This document shows positions 8,578 to 17,403 of a DNA stretch of 64,000 bases, piece after piece (the stretch's first letter is position 1; each line of letters begins with the position of its first letter). The DNA lies in the NCBI RefSeq assembly GCF_011634835.1, contig NZ_SIRP01000001.1:1748780-1812779 (forward strand), given 5' to 3'. The notes under the pieces are model-generated. The model made no database searches. It saw nothing but the letters and a program-made list of their open reading frames with translations, and was not told the origin of the DNA. This DNA is from Isoptericola sp. BMS4. GTDB lineage: Bacteria; Actinomycetota; Actinomycetes; Actinomycetales; Cellulomonadaceae. Both the position numbers and the translations under genes were made by a program.

Positions 8578-9798
8578 GTGCACGACGACGTGAGAGACGG
8601 CCAGACCACCGGCACCACCGGCACCACCGGCACCACCGGCACCACCGTGCCGCTGCGCGTCGTGGTCGCCCCCGACTCGTTCAAGGGCAGCGCGACCGCC
8701 ACGCAGGTCGCCGACGCGCTGGCCGCCGGGGCGCGCGCCGCCCTCGGCGCCGCCGCCGACGTCCGCGCGATCCCGTTCGCCGACGGCGGGGAGGGCACCC
8801 TGGACGCCGTGCTCGACGCCTGGGGCGTGGTGCCCGGCACCTTCGAGACGACCGACGCGCTCGGGCGGCCGACGACGGCGCGGTACGGCGTGTCGCCAGG
8901 CGGGCGGACCGTCGTGGTCGAGGCGGCGGAGGCCTACGGGCTGCCGCTCGTCGCGGACGACCTGCGACCGCTGGAGGCGACGAGCCACGGCGTCGGGACG
9001 CTCGCGCTCGCCGCCCTCGACGCGGCGCCGGCGGCCGAGGAGGTCGTGCTCTTCGTCGGAGGGTCCGCGACCACCGACGGCGGCGCCGGGCTGCTCGCCG
9101 CCCTCGGGGCGCGGTTCCTCGACGACTCCGGTACGCCGGTCGCGCCGGGCGGCGGAGGCCTGCGCGACGTAGCCGCCCTCGACCTCGACGGGCTCGACCG
9201 GCGCGCTCGCGGCGTGCGCTGGCGCATCGCGTGCGACGTCGACAACCCGCTGCTGGGCGAGCGGGGCGCGGCCGCCGTCTTCGGCCCGCAGAAGGGCGCC
9301 GGCCCCGACGACGTCGCGGCGCTGGAGGACGGGCTGGCCCGGTTCGCCGCCGTGCTCGACGCCGCGACCGGCCAGGACGTGCGGGAGCTCGCCGGCGCCG
9401 GGGCGTCCGGCGGGCTGCCGGCCGGGCTGTCGGCCGTGCTCGGTGCCGAGCTCGTGCCCGGCGGCGTCCTGGTCGCCGAGGCCGTGGGGCTCGACACGGC
9501 GCTCGCGGACGCCGACCTCGTCCTCACCGGCGAGGGGCGCCTGGACGAGCAGTCGCTGCACGGCAAGGTCGTCGACACCGTGGTGCGTCTCGCGCCCGCC
9601 GGGGCGAGCGTCGTCGTGGTCGCCGGGGGAGTGGAGCTCTCGCCCGCGCAGGTGCGCGACGCCGGCATCGCCGCCGCGTTCTCCATCGCGCCGGGGCCGC
9701 GGACGCTCGCCGAGCTCTCCCGCGACGCCCTGGTCGAGCTGGAGCACACCGCCGCCCACGCCTGCGGGCTCTTCGCCGCCGGCGACGCCCGCGGCTGA
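8578..9798 (+). CDS. glxK: Glycerate kinase (GlxK/GarK type)
   Basis: This is a glycerate kinase of about 406 residues: VVVAPDSFKGSATATQVADA near the start, AIPFADGGEGTLDAVL, LFVGGSATTDGGAGLLAALG and the late ADLVLTGEGRLDEQSLHGK motif are all family hallmarks. It phosphorylates D-glycerate with ATP, linking glyoxylate and sugar-acid breakdown to glycolysis. I prefer the GTG at 8578 because a -10 box TAGCGT (8564-8569) lies eight bases before it; a GTG at 8530 would lie upstream of that box. A third GTG at 8647 would match the usual short family N-terminus. Codons ~10-23 are a 9-bp tandem repeat encoding GTT units, not a normal part of the enzyme. Confidence 0.93.
   Translation: MHDDVRDGQTTGTTGTTGTTGTTVPLRVVVAPDSFKGSATATQVADALAAGARAALGAAADVRAIPFADGGEGTLDAVLDAWGVVPGTFETTDALGRPTTARYGVSPGGRTVVVEAAEAYGLPLVADDLRPLEATSHGVGTLALAALDAAPAAEEVVLFVGGSATTDGGAGLLAALGARFLDDSGTPVAPGGGGLRDVAALDLDGLDRRARGVRWRIACDVDNPLLGERGAAAVFGPQKGAGPDDVAALEDGLARFAAVLDAATGQDVRELAGAGASGGLPAGLSAVLGAELVPGGVLVAEAVGLDTALADADLVLTGEGRLDEQSLHGKVVDTVVRLAPAGASVVVVAGGVELSPAQVRDAGIAAAFSIAPGPRTLAELSRDALVELEHTAAHACGLFAAGDARG
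8605..8649 (+). repeat. 9-bp tandem repeat in the 5' coding region of glycerate kinase
   Basis: ACCACCGGC is repeated four times exactly (8605-8640) and followed by a partial copy ACCACCGTG (8641-8649). Read in frame it encodes repeated Gly-Thr-Thr. Copy number could vary by slippage without breaking the frame. The last partial copy supplies the GTG that may be an alternative start. Confidence 0.9.
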
Positions 9799-9808
9799 CG
9801 GGCCCATG

Positions 9809-9866
9809 TCGGCACTCCGTCGCCGGGTCGGCAGACATCCGTGCCGACCCGGGGACGGACTGCCGA
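9809..9866. terminator. Long hairpin between convergent genes (element A)
   Basis: Arms 9809-9833 and 9842-9866 (25 nt, 23 paired) flank an 8-nt loop. It sits between the convergent glycerate kinase and membrane-protein genes and could stop transcription from both sides. No T-tract follows. It shares TCGGCAGTCC with element B at 13902. Confidence 0.65.
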
Positions 9867-9882
9867 CCCGAGGGAAGGCGGG

Positions 9883-10449
9883 TCAGCGGCCCTCGGCCCG
9901 GCGGCGCAGGGCGTCGGCCCAGTCCCGCTGGTACCGCGCCACCACGGTGTCGGTGCCGGGTGCCCACCACACGGCGACGGGGTCGCCGTCGCGCGGCGGC
10001 TCGGTCTCGTCCCCGGCGCGCAGCATCATTGACCAGGTCGCCTCGGCGGTGCCGTCGCCGGTGGGGTAGGTGAGCAGGCCCGAGAGCAGGGTGCCGGACG
10101 ACGTCGAGCGCTCGCGCACCGTGACCGACCCGGTGGCAGCCCGGGCTCCGGTGGCGAACGCCGCGGAGGCGGCGGTCTCGGCGGCGAGCCGCTGGTCGTC
10201 GCGGTACCGCACCAGCGCCGCGACGGCCGTCACCATCAGTGCCGCGAGCACGCCCATGAACAGCCAGAGCTCGAGTACGCCCGACGGGTTCTCGACGAGC
10301 CGCCGCGCCACGTACAGGCCGCCGGCCGCCACGAGCGCCGGCGCCCACAGCCAGCGGCGCAGCGGGCCCGGACGGTCGGCGGCGGGCAGCTCGCCCAGCG
10401 GCGCCTCCACGTCGTCCGCGCCGTCGACGTGCTGCCAGACGACGCTCAC
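9883..10449 (-). CDS. Two-TM membrane protein of unknown function
   Basis: This 188-residue protein has two adjacent membrane segments at about residues 30-50 (LWAPALVAAGGLYVA) and 58-80 (LELWLFMGVLAALMVTAVAA), then a soluble C-terminal part ending RYQRDWADALRRRAEGR. The GTG at 10449 overlaps the accE stop in a GTGA tetranucleotide, so the two are translationally coupled. I do not recognise the family; a link to the carboxylase is suggested only by position. Confidence 0.75.
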   Translation of the reverse strand: MSVVWQHVDGADDVEAPLGELPAADRPGPLRRWLWAPALVAAGGLYVARRLVENPSGVLELWLFMGVLAALMVTAVAALVRYRDDQRLAAETAASAAFATGARAATGSVTVRERSTSSGTLLSGLLTYPTGDGTAEATWSMMLRAGDETEPPRDGDPVAVWWAPGTDTVVARYQRDWADALRRRAEGR

Positions 10450-10688
10450 GAACGCAGGCTCCAGCGCCACGCGTCGGCGTGGTGGCGGCCCCACCGGCCG
10501 CCGAAGCTCTTCGCGGTGACGCCCGCGCCGTTGCCGCGCACCGTGCGGGAGCGGTTCGTCCACTCGTCCACCGGGGCCTCGTCGTCCGGCAGCCCGCTCG
10601 CCGACGAGACGGCCGCGAGGCCGGCGACCAGCGCGGCCACCTCGACGTCGTCGGGCCGGCCGCGCACCACGCGCACCTGGGGGCTCAT
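10446..10688 (-). CDS. accE: Acyl-CoA carboxylase epsilon subunit
   Basis: This 80-residue protein begins VRVVRGRPDDVEVAALVAGL and ends with a Trp/Arg-rich tail (FGGRWGRHHADAWRWSL), the pattern of AccE/PccE, a small subunit that binds and activates actinobacterial acyl-CoA carboxylase holoenzymes. It overlaps the upstream gene by ATGA (10685-10688) and the downstream one by GTGA, so three genes are coupled. It lies two genes downstream of the beta chain, the expected position. Confidence 0.9.
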   Translation of the reverse strand: MSPQVRVVRGRPDDVEVAALVAGLAAVSSASGLPDDEAPVDEWTNRSRTVRGNGAGVTAKSFGGRWGRHHADAWRWSLRS

Positions 10689-11236
10689 CGGTCCTCCTCG
10701 GGGTCGTCGTCGATCTCGTCGTCGTCGCCGAACTCCACCGCGGCGCCGCGCGAGGTCGCCCACTCGGCGACCTCGTACCCGCCGTCGAACAGCCGCTGGG
10801 CGACGTCGGCGCCCGCCTCGTCGAGCATCTCCACCACGCCGTCCAGCGTCATCGACGCCCCCGGCGCGGGGTCGGCGACGACGAAGCCGAGGTAGAACAC
10901 CTCCGCCGGGACCGCCCCCTCCGGCGCGTCGTGCGCCTCGGCGGGCTCGTCGCCCGCGCCCGGCTGCCACACCGAGCTCGTGAGGTCGGGGTGCATGCCC
11001 AGCGAATCGTGCATGGCGTCGAACAGCGAGGCGTTGAGCGTGCCCACGCGGTTCTCGAGCGCGAGGACGCGTGGGTCCTCGTCCGCCTCCGCGGCGCCGA
11101 ACTCGGCGCGCACGCCCACCGCGGTGGTCACGTACTCGTGCAGCGCGTTCGCGAGCGCGTCCACGGCGCGGTGCATCGGTTCCGGGTCGACCGACCCGAG
11201 CGGGGCCGGTCCGTGCGTGGCGTCCTCGTGGCTCAT
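10685..11236 (-). CDS. Conserved hypothetical acidic protein between carboxylase subunits
   Basis: This 183-residue, strongly acidic protein ends in a run of Asp/Glu (GDDDEIDDDPEEDR). The N-terminal half (AVDALANALHEYVTTAVG) looks helical and the middle carries VFYLGFVVADPAPG. No membrane segment or signal peptide is seen. An AGGAG sequence nine bases before the ATG may be its ribosome site. It sits between the beta and epsilon subunit genes and is coupled to accE by ATGA. I do not recognise the family. Confidence 0.75.
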   Translation of the reverse strand: MSHEDATHGPAPLGSVDPEPMHRAVDALANALHEYVTTAVGVRAEFGAAEADEDPRVLALENRVGTLNASLFDAMHDSLGMHPDLTSSVWQPGAGDEPAEAHDAPEGAVPAEVFYLGFVVADPAPGASMTLDGVVEMLDEAGADVAQRLFDGGYEVAEWATSRGAAVEFGDDDEIDDDPEEDR

Positions 11237-11261
11237 CCGGCGATTCTCCTACAACCGAGGG

Positions 11262-12893
11262 TCACAGCGGGATGTTGCCGTGCTTCTTCGGGGGCAGGGC
11301 CGCGCGCTTGGTGCGCAGCGCCCGCAGCGCGCGGGTCACCTGCTCGCGCGTCTCGGACGGGCGGATCACGGCGTCGACGTACCCGCGCTCGGCGGCGTCC
11401 CACGGGTTCACGATGGCGTCCGTGTACTCGTCGGTCAGGCGCGCCCGCTCCGCCTCGACGTCGCCGCCGGTCTCCGCGGTCTCCTTCAGCGTGGCGCGGT
11501 GCAGGATGTTCACCGCACCCGAGGCGCCCATCACCGCGACCTGCGCCGTCGGCCAGGCGAGGTTGACGTCCGCGCCGAGCTGCTTGGAGCCCATCACGAT
11601 GTACGCGCCGCCGTACGCCTTGCGCGTGATGACGGTGACCAGCGGCACGGTCGCCTCGGCGTAGGCGTAGATCAGCTTGGCGCCGCGGCGGATGATGCCC
11701 TGGTGCTCCTGGCCGACGCCGGGCAGGAAGCCGGGCACGTCGACGAACGTCAGCACGGGGATGTTGAACGCGTCGCAGGTGCGCACGAAGCGCGCCGCCT
11801 TCTCGGCGGCGTCGATGTCGAGCGTGCCCGCCATCGACAGCGGCTGGTTCGCGATCACGCCGACGCTCTGGCCCTCCACGTGCCCGAAGCCGACCAGCAC
11901 GTTCTGCGCGAACAGCGGCTGCACCTCGAGGAACGAGTCCGGGTCCAGCACCGCCTCGACCACGGCGCGCATGTCGTACGGCTGGTTGTCGCTGTCCGGG
12001 ACGATCGTGTCGAGCGCCTCGTCCTCCGGCGTGGGCGCCAGGTCGACGGCGTCGTCCGGGTCCTGGGGCGGGAACGACGGCGCGTCGCCGAGATTGTTCT
12101 GCGGCAGATAGCCGACGAGGTGCCTCACGTAGTCGATCGCGTCGTCCTCGTCCGGCGCCAGGTAGTGCGCCACGCCGGAGGTGGTGTTGTGGGTGCGCCC
12201 GCCGCCGAGCGTCTCGAAGTCGACGTCCTCGCCGGTGACCGTGCGGATCACGTCGGGGCCGGTGATGAACATGTTCGACGTCTTGTCGGCCATCACGATG
12301 AAGTCCGTGAGGGCGGGGGAGTAGACGGCGCCGCCCGCGCTCGGGCCGAGGATCAGCGAGATCTGCGGGACGACGCCCGACGCCGCGACGTTGCGCCGGA
12401 ACATCTCCGCGAACTGGGTGAGGGCCGCGACACCCTCCTGGATGCGCGCGCCACCGCCGTCGGAGATGCCGATGATCGGCACCCCGGTGCGCAACGCGAG
12501 GTCCTGCACCTTGGCGATCTTCTGGCCGTGCACCTCGCCCAGCGACCCGCCGAACACCGTGAAGTCCTGGCTGAACACGCACACCTGGCGGCCGTCGATC
12601 GTGCCGTGGCCGACCACGACGCCGTCGCCCGCGATCCGCCGCTTGTCGAGGCCGAAGTTGCGGCTGCGGTGCGCGGCGAGGGCGTCGAGCTCGACGAAGC
12701 TGCCCTCGTCGAGCAGGTCCTCGATGCGCTCGCGGGCGGTCTTCTTGCCGCGCGAGTGCTGCTTGGCCTGCGCCTTCTCCTCGGCCTGGGTCACGGCCTC
12801 CGCCCGGCGGCGCTCCAGGTCGGCGAGCTTGGCGGCGGTGCCGGTCTGGGTGCCGGCCGGTGCCTCGGTCGTGGGGGTGGTCGCGTCGTTCAC
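11262..12893 (-). CDS. accD5: Acyl-CoA (propionyl-CoA) carboxylase beta chain, carboxyltransferase
   Basis: This 543-residue protein is a full-length carboxyltransferase: [20 protein letters not shown] near residue 50, [20 protein letters not shown] near 145, then the C-terminal half with [19 protein letters not shown] and [20 protein letters not shown], and the terminal [10 protein letters not shown]. It moves the carboxyl group from biotin on the alpha chain to acetyl- or propionyl-CoA. The GTG at 12893 lies seven bases after the -10 box TAGGGT (12906-12901). The frame is open far upstream, but that would run into the divergent birA. It probably heads the operon with the acidic protein, accE and the two-TM protein. 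Confidence 0.95.
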   Translation of the reverse strand: MNDATTPTTEAPAGTQTGTAAKLADLERRRAEAVTQAEEKAQAKQHSRGKKTARERIEDLLDEGSFVELDALAAHRSRNFGLDKRRIAGDGVVVGHGTIDGRQVCVFSQDFTVFGGSLGEVHGQKIAKVQDLALRTGVPIIGISDGGGARIQEGVAALTQFAEMFRRNVAASGVVPQISLILGPSAGGAVYSPALTDFIVMADKTSNMFITGPDVIRTVTGEDVDFETLGGGRTHNTTSGVAHYLAPDEDDAIDYVRHLVGYLPQNNLGDAPSFPPQDPDDAVDLAPTPEDEALDTIVPDSDNQPYDMRAVVEAVLDPDSFLEVQPLFAQNVLVGFGHVEGQSVGVIANQPLSMAGTLDIDAAEKAARFVRTCDAFNIPVLTFVDVPGFLPGVGQEHQGIIRRGAKLIYAYAEATVPLVTVITRKAYGGAYIVMGSKQLGADVNLAWPTAQVAVMGASGAVNILHRATLKETAETGGDVEAERARLTDEYTDAIVNPWDAAERGYVDAVIRPSETREQVTRALRALRTKRAALPPKKHGNIPL

Positions 12894-13023
12894 CTGACCG
12901 ACCCTAGATGGCCGAAGCCTACGGTTCGATGCGCGACAGGCCGCCGCGCACCCGCGGACTCTTGTGGGGTTCATACAAACCGGGTCGTGCCGGACGGCGC
13001 TGCGGTGCGAGAGGATCGGGTGC

Positions 13024-13947
13024 ATGGCCCGCCCCCCGCTCGACGCCGGCGTGCTGCGCCGCGACCTCCTCCGCCCCGTGGGGCCGCTCGCGCGGCTCGA
13101 CGTCGTCAACACCTCGCCGTCGACCAACACGACGCTGGTGCGCGCCGCCGGCGAGGACCCGGACGCGTGGCCGGCGCCCGCGCTGCTCGTGGCCGAGCAC
13201 CAGGTGGCCGGTCGCGGGCGCGCCGGACGGGCCTGGCAGACGCCGCCGCGCGCCGCGCTGACCGTCTCGCTGCTCCTGCGCCCCCGCCTGCCCGCCGCCG
13301 CTCTGGGCTGGCTGCCGCTCGTCGCCGGGTGCGCCGTCGCGCGCGCCGTGGGCGACGTGCTGCCCGGTGGCGTCGCCGCCCGGCTCAAGTGGCCCAACGA
13401 CGTGCTGCTGCCGGCGCCGACCGAGGGGGCGGGCCTCGGCCCCCACCGGAAGGTGGCCGGCGTGCTCGCCGAGGTCGTGCCCGCGGGGCCGGGGCCGACG
13501 GGTCGCTCGGCGGGCGGCCCGGCCGTCGTGGTCGGCGTCGGGCTCAACGTCCACCAGCGCCCCGACGAGCTGCCCGTCGCCGGGGCGACGTCGCTCGCGC
13601 TGGCCGGCGCGAGGGTCGACAGGACGGCCCTGCTCGCCGGCCTCGTGCGCGAGCTCGTCGCCGCCGTCGGGCGTCTGGAGGCGGCGGGCGGCGACGCGGC
13701 GGCCGCGGGCGTCGCGTCCGAGTACGCCGCGCTGTCCGCGACGCTCGGCACCCGGGTGCGGGCCGAGCTGGCCGGGGGAGCGGGCGAGGTGGTGGGCGTG
13801 GCCACCCGGGTGGCGAGCGACGGCGGTCTGGTGCTGGCGACCGGCGACGGCGAGCGCGCCGTCACCGCCGGCGACGTCCACCACCTGCGCCGGGTCGGTC
13901 TCGTTCGGCAGTCCGGGACTCGTTCGGCACCTGGCGGGACCGAATGA
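13024..13947 (+). CDS. birA: Biotin-[acetyl-CoA-carboxylase] ligase
   Basis: This 307-residue protein shows the biotin ligase core: [10 protein letters not shown] near residue 37, the biotinyl-AMP loop [12 protein letters not shown] near 62, LKWPNDVLL near 121 and [10 protein letters not shown] near 175. There is no N-terminal DNA-binding domain, so it is a monofunctional ligase and not an E. coli-type repressor. It attaches biotin to the Lys of the alpha chain encoded at 3187-4977. The ATG at 13024 is chosen because the protein then begins just before the conserved core. It diverges from the carboxylase beta chain across 130 bases. Confidence 0.94.
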   Translation: MARPPLDAGVLRRDLLRPVGPLARLDVVNTSPSTNTTLVRAAGEDPDAWPAPALLVAEHQVAGRGRAGRAWQTPPRAALTVSLLLRPRLPAAALGWLPLVAGCAVARAVGDVLPGGVAARLKWPNDVLLPAPTEGAGLGPHRKVAGVLAEVVPAGPGPTGRSAGGPAVVVGVGLNVHQRPDELPVAGATSLALAGARVDRTALLAGLVRELVAAVGRLEAAGGDAAAAGVASEYAALSATLGTRVRAELAGGAGEVVGVATRVASDGGLVLATGDGERAVTAGDVHHLRRVGLVRQSGTRSAPGGTE

Positions 13948-13965
13948 GTCCTGGACTGCCGAACG
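13902..13965. terminator. Long hairpin overlapping the 3' end of birA (element B)
   Basis: Arms 13902-13921 and 13946-13965 pair at 19 of 20 positions, with weaker pairing continuing inward. The left arm is inside the birA coding end and the right arm begins two bases before the end of the stop codon. It may end birA transcription before the next gene, which has its own -10 box. Confidence 0.65.
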
Positions 13966-14028
13966 AAGGCCCGGAGGGCGTCAGGGCGCGCTCAGGGCGC
14001 GCCCAGGGGCGCTGACTACAGTGGAGGC

Positions 14029-15093
14029 GTGACGAGCGACACCATGACCGGCGGCGGTGCCGCCGGCGACCCCGCGGACGACGACACCGTGGCGGACACC
14101 GCGGCCCGGCTGGACGAGGAGATCCTGGGCGGCCCGCGCCGCTACACCCTCACGGACCTGGTCGAGGGCACGGGCCTGAGCCAGGAGTTCATCGAGAGCT
14201 ACTGGCGGTGGCTGGGGCTGCCGGTCACCCACCCCACGGAGGTGTGGTTCACCGACGCGGACATGGCGTCCATGCGGGAGATCGGCGCGCTCGTCGACGA
14301 CGAGCGCCTCGACGAGCAGGCGCAGATGACGTTCATCCGCTCGCTCGGGCACACCACGGACCGGCTCGCGCTGTGGCACGTGGAGGCGCTGGTGGAGCAC
14401 CTGCAGCGCCGGTACGAGCTGGACGAGGTCAGCGCCCGGCTCATGGCCCTGGACCGCGTGCCCGAGCTGGCGGACAAGCTCACGCGCCAGCTCGAGCACG
14501 CGTGGCGGCGCCAGCTCGCGGCGCTCACCGGCCGGCTCGCGACGGAGTTCGGCGGCGCCCGCGGTCCCGCGGCGGCGGGCGGCGTGGACGAGCTGCCGCT
14601 GCGCCGCGCCGTCGGCTTCGCGGACATCGTGTCGTTCACCAAGCGGACCGCGGGCCTGGGCTCGCAGGAGCTCTCGGAGTTCGTGCAGCTCTTCGAGTCC
14701 CGGGCGCGGGACGTCATCACCGAGGCCGGCGGGCGCGTCGTCAAGACCGTCGGCGACGCGGTCCTGTTCGTGGCCGACGACGTCACGACCGGCGCCGAGG
14801 TCGCCCTCGGCCTGGCCGCCCCCCACGCGGCCGACGACCAGATCCCGGTGCGTGTCGGGTTCGTGTGGGGCCGCGTGCTGTCCCGCTTCGGCGACGTGTT
14901 CGGGCCCGACGTCAACCTGGCCTCGCGGATCTCCGAGCTGGCCGAGCCCGCGACGGTGCTCGTGGACCCGCCGACCGCGTCGCTGCTCGCCTCGTCGTCC
15001 CGCTACGCGCTCACGGAGCAGCCGGCCCGGGACGTGCAGGGCATCGGGGAGATCACGCCGGTCCGGCTGCAGCGGGCCTACACCGGCGGCTGA
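14029..15093 (+). CDS. Class III adenylate/guanylate cyclase with N-terminal regulatory domain
   Basis: The C-terminal half of this 354-residue protein is a class III cyclase: metal Asp in VGFADIVSFTKR (about residue 200), purine Lys and second metal Asp in RVVKTVGDAVLFV (~240), and the transition-state Asn/Arg in VNLASRISELAEP (~297). All catalytic positions look present. The N-terminal ~160 residues (YTLTDLVEGTGLSQEFIESY, with a WRWLGLP segment) resemble the autoinhibitory pH-sensing domain of Mycobacterium Rv1264. Product is most likely cAMP, acting through a CRP-type regulator. The GTG follows the -10 box TACAGT (14017-14022) by six bases, so the mRNA is probably leaderless. Confidence 0.9.
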   Translation: MTSDTMTGGGAAGDPADDDTVADTAARLDEEILGGPRRYTLTDLVEGTGLSQEFIESYWRWLGLPVTHPTEVWFTDADMASMREIGALVDDERLDEQAQMTFIRSLGHTTDRLALWHVEALVEHLQRRYELDEVSARLMALDRVPELADKLTRQLEHAWRRQLAALTGRLATEFGGARGPAAAGGVDELPLRRAVGFADIVSFTKRTAGLGSQELSEFVQLFESRARDVITEAGGRVVKTVGDAVLFVADDVTTGAEVALGLAAPHAADDQIPVRVGFVWGRVLSRFGDVFGPDVNLASRISELAEPATVLVDPPTASLLASSSRYALTEQPARDVQGIGEITPVRLQRAYTGG

Positions 15094-15111
15094 CGTGCTC
15101 CCCGGGAACGC

Positions 15112-15897
15112 TCACGCCCCGAGGGACACGACGTCGGGGTCGAGCGGCGCGGGGTCGCGCTCGATCAGGGTCGGGCGGTTGTTCCGCACGGACCCCACGG
15201 CCGCCTCGACGGGGCGCGTGTCCATGCCGACGTGCGGGCCGCCGACGATCGCCATCGCCTCCTCGGCGCCGACGGCCGGGTCGAGCCACGCGTCCCAGGA
15301 GCCGGCCGGCAGGATCACGGGCATGCGGTCGTGGATGCGCTCGAGGCCGTCGGAGGCCGCCGTTGTGACGACCGTTGCCGAGACGAGCCAGCGGTCGGGG
15401 TCGTCGTCGGCCCTGGCCGGGTCGCGCCAGAACTCGTAGAGCCCCGCGAGCGCGGCCACGCGGCCGCCCGCCGGGTGGATCCAGTACGCCTGCTTGGGCA
15501 CCTTGGCGCGGGCCGGTGCTCCCTCCGGGAGCGGGAGCTTGCGCCACTCGTAGTACCCGTCGGCCGGCAGCAGGCAGCGGCGCACCGCCAGCGGGCGCGC
15601 GAACGCGCTCTTGGACAGCAGCGTCTCGGAGCGCGCGTTGATCATGCGGGCGCCGACGCCGGGGTCCTTCGCCCACGACGGCACCAGCCCCCAGCGGGCC
15701 ACGCGCAGCGAGCGGGTGATCTCGCCGGTGTTCTTCCCGTCGATGCGCCGCGGCCGCTCGACGACGATCCGCACCGGGTCGGTGGGGGCCACGTTCCACG
15801 ACGGCGGCAGCAGCCGCGCGTCGTCGGCGATCTCGGCGATCGCGAGGTCGTCGGCGATGTCCTGGGCGTCGCGGAAGGACGCGTAGCGGCCGCACAT
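15112..15897 (-). CDS. SOS response-associated peptidase (SRAP/YedK, HMCES-like)
   Basis: This 261-residue protein begins MCGRYA, with the conserved Cys2 that bonds covalently to abasic sites in single-stranded DNA once Met1 is removed. Other hallmarks are SWNVAPTDPVRIVV (~35), RVARWGLVPSWAKDP (~65), INARSETL (~86), RCLLPADGYYEW (~108) and the HDRMPVIL motif (~195) with the His used in crosslink resolution. It shields abasic sites in ssDNA. The start is fixed by the need for Cys2. It converges with the cyclase gene, 18 bases apart. Confidence 0.95.
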   Translation of the reverse strand: MCGRYASFRDAQDIADDLAIAEIADDARLLPPSWNVAPTDPVRIVVERPRRIDGKNTGEITRSLRVARWGLVPSWAKDPGVGARMINARSETLLSKSAFARPLAVRRCLLPADGYYEWRKLPLPEGAPARAKVPKQAYWIHPAGGRVAALAGLYEFWRDPARADDDPDRWLVSATVVTTAASDGLERIHDRMPVILPAGSWDAWLDPAVGAEEAMAIVGGPHVGMDTRPVEAAVGSVRNNRPTLIERDPAPLDPDVVSLGA

Positions 15898-15940
15898 GGG
15901 TCCATCGTCGCGCACGCCACCGACAGCCCCTGCCGCCCGC

Positions 15941-15997
15941 CGGTGGTTCTGACGTGTCGCGGAACGGGGCCGAATACGTGACACGTCAGAACCACCG
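15941..15997. repeat. Long hairpin in a divergent promoter region (element C)
   Basis: Arms 15941-15961 and 15977-15997 pair at 20 of 21 positions around a 15-nt loop. It lies between the divergent SRAP and Bcr/CflA genes, where no transcript should be ending, so a terminator role is hard to accept. An operator or another structural role is possible. Confidence 0.7.
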
Positions 15998-16080
15998 AGC
16001 GGGGTGGGGGACGGCGGGTGAGCGGGGACACGCGAACCGCACCGGAAAGACCCTGCCGCGCGTCGTATCGTTTCGATAGG

Positions 16081-17322
16081 ATGGCGGCCATGCCCGACGA
16101 ACCTGCGAGACCCACGCGCGCCCGCTCCCCGTACCGCTGGGTGCTGATGCTCGGCGCGCTCGCCGCTCTCCCCGCCTTCACCGTCGACATGTACCTGCCC
16201 TCCCTGCCGGAGGTCGCGGCGGACCTGGGCTCGTCGGAGTCGTTCGCCCAGCTGTCCGTGTCGATCATGCTCGTCGGCGGCGCCGCCGGGCAGCTCGTCA
16301 TCGGGCCGCTCTCCGACCGGTTCGGCCGGCGCCGGCCGCTCCTGTGGGGGCTCGCGCTGCACATCGTGACCTCGCTGCTGTGCGCGGTCGCGCCGAACAT
16401 GACCGTGCTGATCGGGCTGCGCCTGATGCAGGGGTTCTTCAACGCGGCCTGCGGCGTGGCCGCGATGGCGGTGGTCCGCGACCGGTTCGTCGGTGCGGAG
16501 GCGGCACGCATCCTGTCGCGGCTGATGCTCGTCATCGGGGTTGCGCCGATGCTCGCCCCGACGTTCGGGTCCGCGGTCGCGGCCGCCGCGGGCTGGCGCT
16601 GGGTGTTCGCCGTGCTCGCGCTCGCCGGGGCCACCCTGGCCGTCGTGGTGTGGCGCGTCATGCCGGAGACCCACGCCGTCGAGCGCCGCCAGACCGGCGG
16701 GCTGCGCAGCGTGTTCGCCGGGTACCTCTCGCTCGTCAAGGACCGGCACTTCATGGCGCTCGCGGTGATGCCGGGGCTCGGGCAGGCCGTCCTGATGAGC
16801 TACGTCGTCGGCTCGCCGTTCGTCTTCCAGACCGGGTACGGACTGTCGCACGGGCAGTTCGCGGTCCTCTTCGCGCTCAACGGGCTCGGCCTCGTCGTCT
16901 CGGCGCAGATCAACGCGGCGCTCGTGCGCAGGGTGGCGCCCATCCGCCTGCTGCGCGCCGCGCTGGCGATCCAGGGTGTGTTCGCCGTCGTCCTGCTGGC
17001 CGTGGCCCTCACCGGGTTCGGCGGCATCATCGGGCTGCTCGTCGCGCTGTGGGTCGTGCTGGCCTTCCAGGGGCTCATCCCGGCCAACGCCTCCGCCATC
17101 GCCCTGTCGCGCCACGGCGAGCGGGCCGGCACGGCCGCCGCCGTCATCGGCGCCACCCAGTCCGGCGTCGCGGGCGTCGTCTCGCCGCTGGTCGGCTTCC
17201 TGGGAGGCGGCGCCGTCGCGATGTCCTCGGTGATGCTCGGGGCGCTGTGCTGCGCCCTGCTCGTGCTCGCGCTCGCCACCCCCGCCTACCGGCGCGGGGG
17301 ATGGGTCGGCATGGCGCACTGA
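16081..17322 (+). CDS. Bcr/CflA family drug-resistance efflux transporter (MFS)
   Basis: This ~413-residue protein has twelve hydrophobic segments. Bcr/CflA hallmarks are FTVDMYLPSLPEVAADLG in the first TM region and the MFS loop motif GPLSDRFGRRRPLL near residue 78. Family members export drugs such as bicyclomycin or chloramphenicol; the substrate here is unknown. The ATG at 16081 follows a possible -10 TATCGT (16066-16071) by nine bases; an ATG at 16090 is an alternative. It is divergent from SRAP, with a long hairpin between. Confidence 0.9.
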   Translation: MAAMPDEPARPTRARSPYRWVLMLGALAALPAFTVDMYLPSLPEVAADLGSSESFAQLSVSIMLVGGAAGQLVIGPLSDRFGRRRPLLWGLALHIVTSLLCAVAPNMTVLIGLRLMQGFFNAACGVAAMAVVRDRFVGAEAARILSRLMLVIGVAPMLAPTFGSAVAAAAGWRWVFAVLALAGATLAVVVWRVMPETHAVERRQTGGLRSVFAGYLSLVKDRHFMALAVMPGLGQAVLMSYVVGSPFVFQTGYGLSHGQFAVLFALNGLGLVVSAQINAALVRRVAPIRLLRAALAIQGVFAVVLLAVALTGFGGIIGLLVALWVVLAFQGLIPANASAIALSRHGERAGTAAAVIGATQSGVAGVVSPLVGFLGGGAVAMSSVMLGALCCALLVLALATPAYRRGGWVGMAH

Positions 17323-17403
17323 CGGCCGCCGGGAGGGCCGTCCGCCAGGGCGGGTGGCAGCTCTCCAGGCGCGAACGCGCTGCTCAGCGCCTAGGGTGCA
17401 GGT

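Noticed and set aside
8605..8649. Short repeats considered as a CRISPR-like array
   Set aside because: Units are 9 bp, contiguous, have no spacers and lie in coding sequence.
12894..13865. Upstream extension of the carboxylase beta chain
   Set aside because: It would run antisense through birA; a -10 box seven bases before the GTG at 12893 and the normal family length support the short form.
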